Source: an uncultured Clostridia bacterium (GTDB lineage Bacteria; Bacillota; Clostridia; Oscillospirales; Acutalibacteraceae). Taken from it: a DNA stretch of 7,509 nt. The stretch is from NCBI GenBank assembly GCA_947623215.1, contig CANQGN010000069.1, forward strand, positions 1-7,509. Reading direction: 5' to 3'. The number at the start of each line of letters is the position of its first letter. Position 1 is the first letter of the stretch. Below, piece by piece: positions 6,950 to 7,509 of this stretch. The translations under genes and the position numbers were made by a program. Under the pieces are notes generated by a model. The model ran no database searches. It worked only from the letters and a program-made list of their open reading frames with translations, and was not told the DNA's origin.

Positions 6950-7509
6950 AGTTTTCGTTTGCTTCGCCCGCTTGCAGCCGCGCCGCGCGGTCGGCGGTAA
7001 TCAGCGCGTCTATCAATTCGTCCAGCGCGCCGTTTAAAATCGCCTCTAACTTATAGAGCGTCAGCCCAATGCGGTGGTCGCTCACCCGCCCCTGGGGGTA
7101 ATTGTAGGTGCGAATGCGCTCTGACCGGTCGCCGGTGCCCACCTGCGAGCGCCGCTGCGAGGCGATTTCACGGTCCTGCTCCGCCTGCCGCCGCTCATAC
7201 AGGCGAGAGCGCAGCACCTTCATGGCTTTTTCGCGGTTTTTGTGCTGGCTGCGTTCGTCCTGACACTCCACAATCAGCCCGGTGGGCAGGTGGGTAATGC
7301 GAATGGCCGATTCGGTTTTGTTGATGTGCTGGCCGCCCGCCCCGCTGGAGCGAAAGGTGTCGATTTGCAAATCGGCGGGGTTGATTTCTACCTCTACCTC
7401 TTCTGCCTGCGGCAGCACCGCCACCGTAACGGTGGAGGTGTGAATACGGCCCTGCGTTTCGGTCTCCGGCACCCGCTGCACGCGGTGCACGCCGCTTTCA
7501 TACTTTAAG
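6948..7509 (-). CDS. prfA: Peptide chain release factor 1 (RF1), C-terminal part, cut by window edge
   Basis: RF1 recognises UAA and UAG in the ribosomal A site and triggers hydrolysis of peptidyl-tRNA. About 186 residues are visible, starting in frame with LKYESGVHRVQRVPETE; the family is usually about 355-360 residues, so roughly the first half, including the stop-codon-recognition domain, lies beyond the right edge. The catalytic GGQ is seen in SSGAGGQHINKTES (GGQ codons at 7337-7329); its Gln is the known target of the PrmC methylase. RF1 rather than RF2 is supported by the tail VGTGDRSERIRTYNYPQG followed by GRVSDHRIGLTLYKLE, which differs clearly from the RF2 C-terminus. The PxT tripeptide that would settle this is outside the window. 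The gene ends with TAA at 6950-6948, only 13 bases before plsX, so the two are probably co-transcribed. The identity is nearly certain. Confidence 0.96.
   Translation of the reverse strand, partial: LKYESGVHRVQRVPETETQGRIHTSTVTVAVLPQAEEVEVEINPADLQIDTFRSSGAGGQHINKTESAIRITHLPTGLIVECQDERSQHKNREKAMKVLRSRLYERRQAEQDREIASQRRSQVGTGDRSERIRTYNYPQGRVSDHRIGLTLYKLEAILNGALDELIDALITADRAARLQAGEANEN

Overview
The window is one unbroken block of housekeeping genes, all on the minus strand. It runs, in transcription order from the right edge, prfA (3' part only) - plsX - rnc - smc - ftsY - rdgB, and ends at a strong intrinsic terminator. The DNA is GC-rich. Purine-rich Shine-Dalgarno sequences precede each start that can be seen, FtsY has only the NG core without a long acidic domain, and the rnc-smc-ftsY order is typical of Firmicutes. 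A GC-rich member of the Clostridia (Oscillospiraceae/Ruminococcaceae-like) is the best guess. This is an inference from synteny and composition, not from a database search.

Layout: 7509-6948 is the C-terminal half of peptide chain release factor 1. plsX (6934-5909) follows after 13 bases, and its Shine-Dalgarno overlaps the prfA stop codon. rnc (5912-5217) overlaps plsX by four bases (ATGA). smc (5179-1644) follows after 37 bases but is split by a -1 frameshift near 2673-2687. ftsY (1597-695) follows after 46 bases and rdgB (670-77) after 24 bases. A GC hairpin at 86-71 with a T-rich tail carries the rdgB stop codon in its loop. Bases 1-60 are a short AT-richer flank with no identifiable gene. 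There is no gene-free stretch above 76 bases, no promoter-like gap between genes, and no RNA gene, CRISPR array or insertion sequence that I can support.

The tight spacing suggests one polycistronic mRNA. Its products cover translation termination (RF1), phospholipid initiation (PlsX), dsRNA processing (RNase III), chromosome organisation (SMC), membrane targeting of ribosomes (FtsY) and nucleotide-pool cleaning (RdgB).

I do not see a novel system here. The points worth a second look are the frameshift in smc, the absence of acpP between plsX and rnc, the terminator that encloses the rdgB stop codon, and the unexplained left flank.
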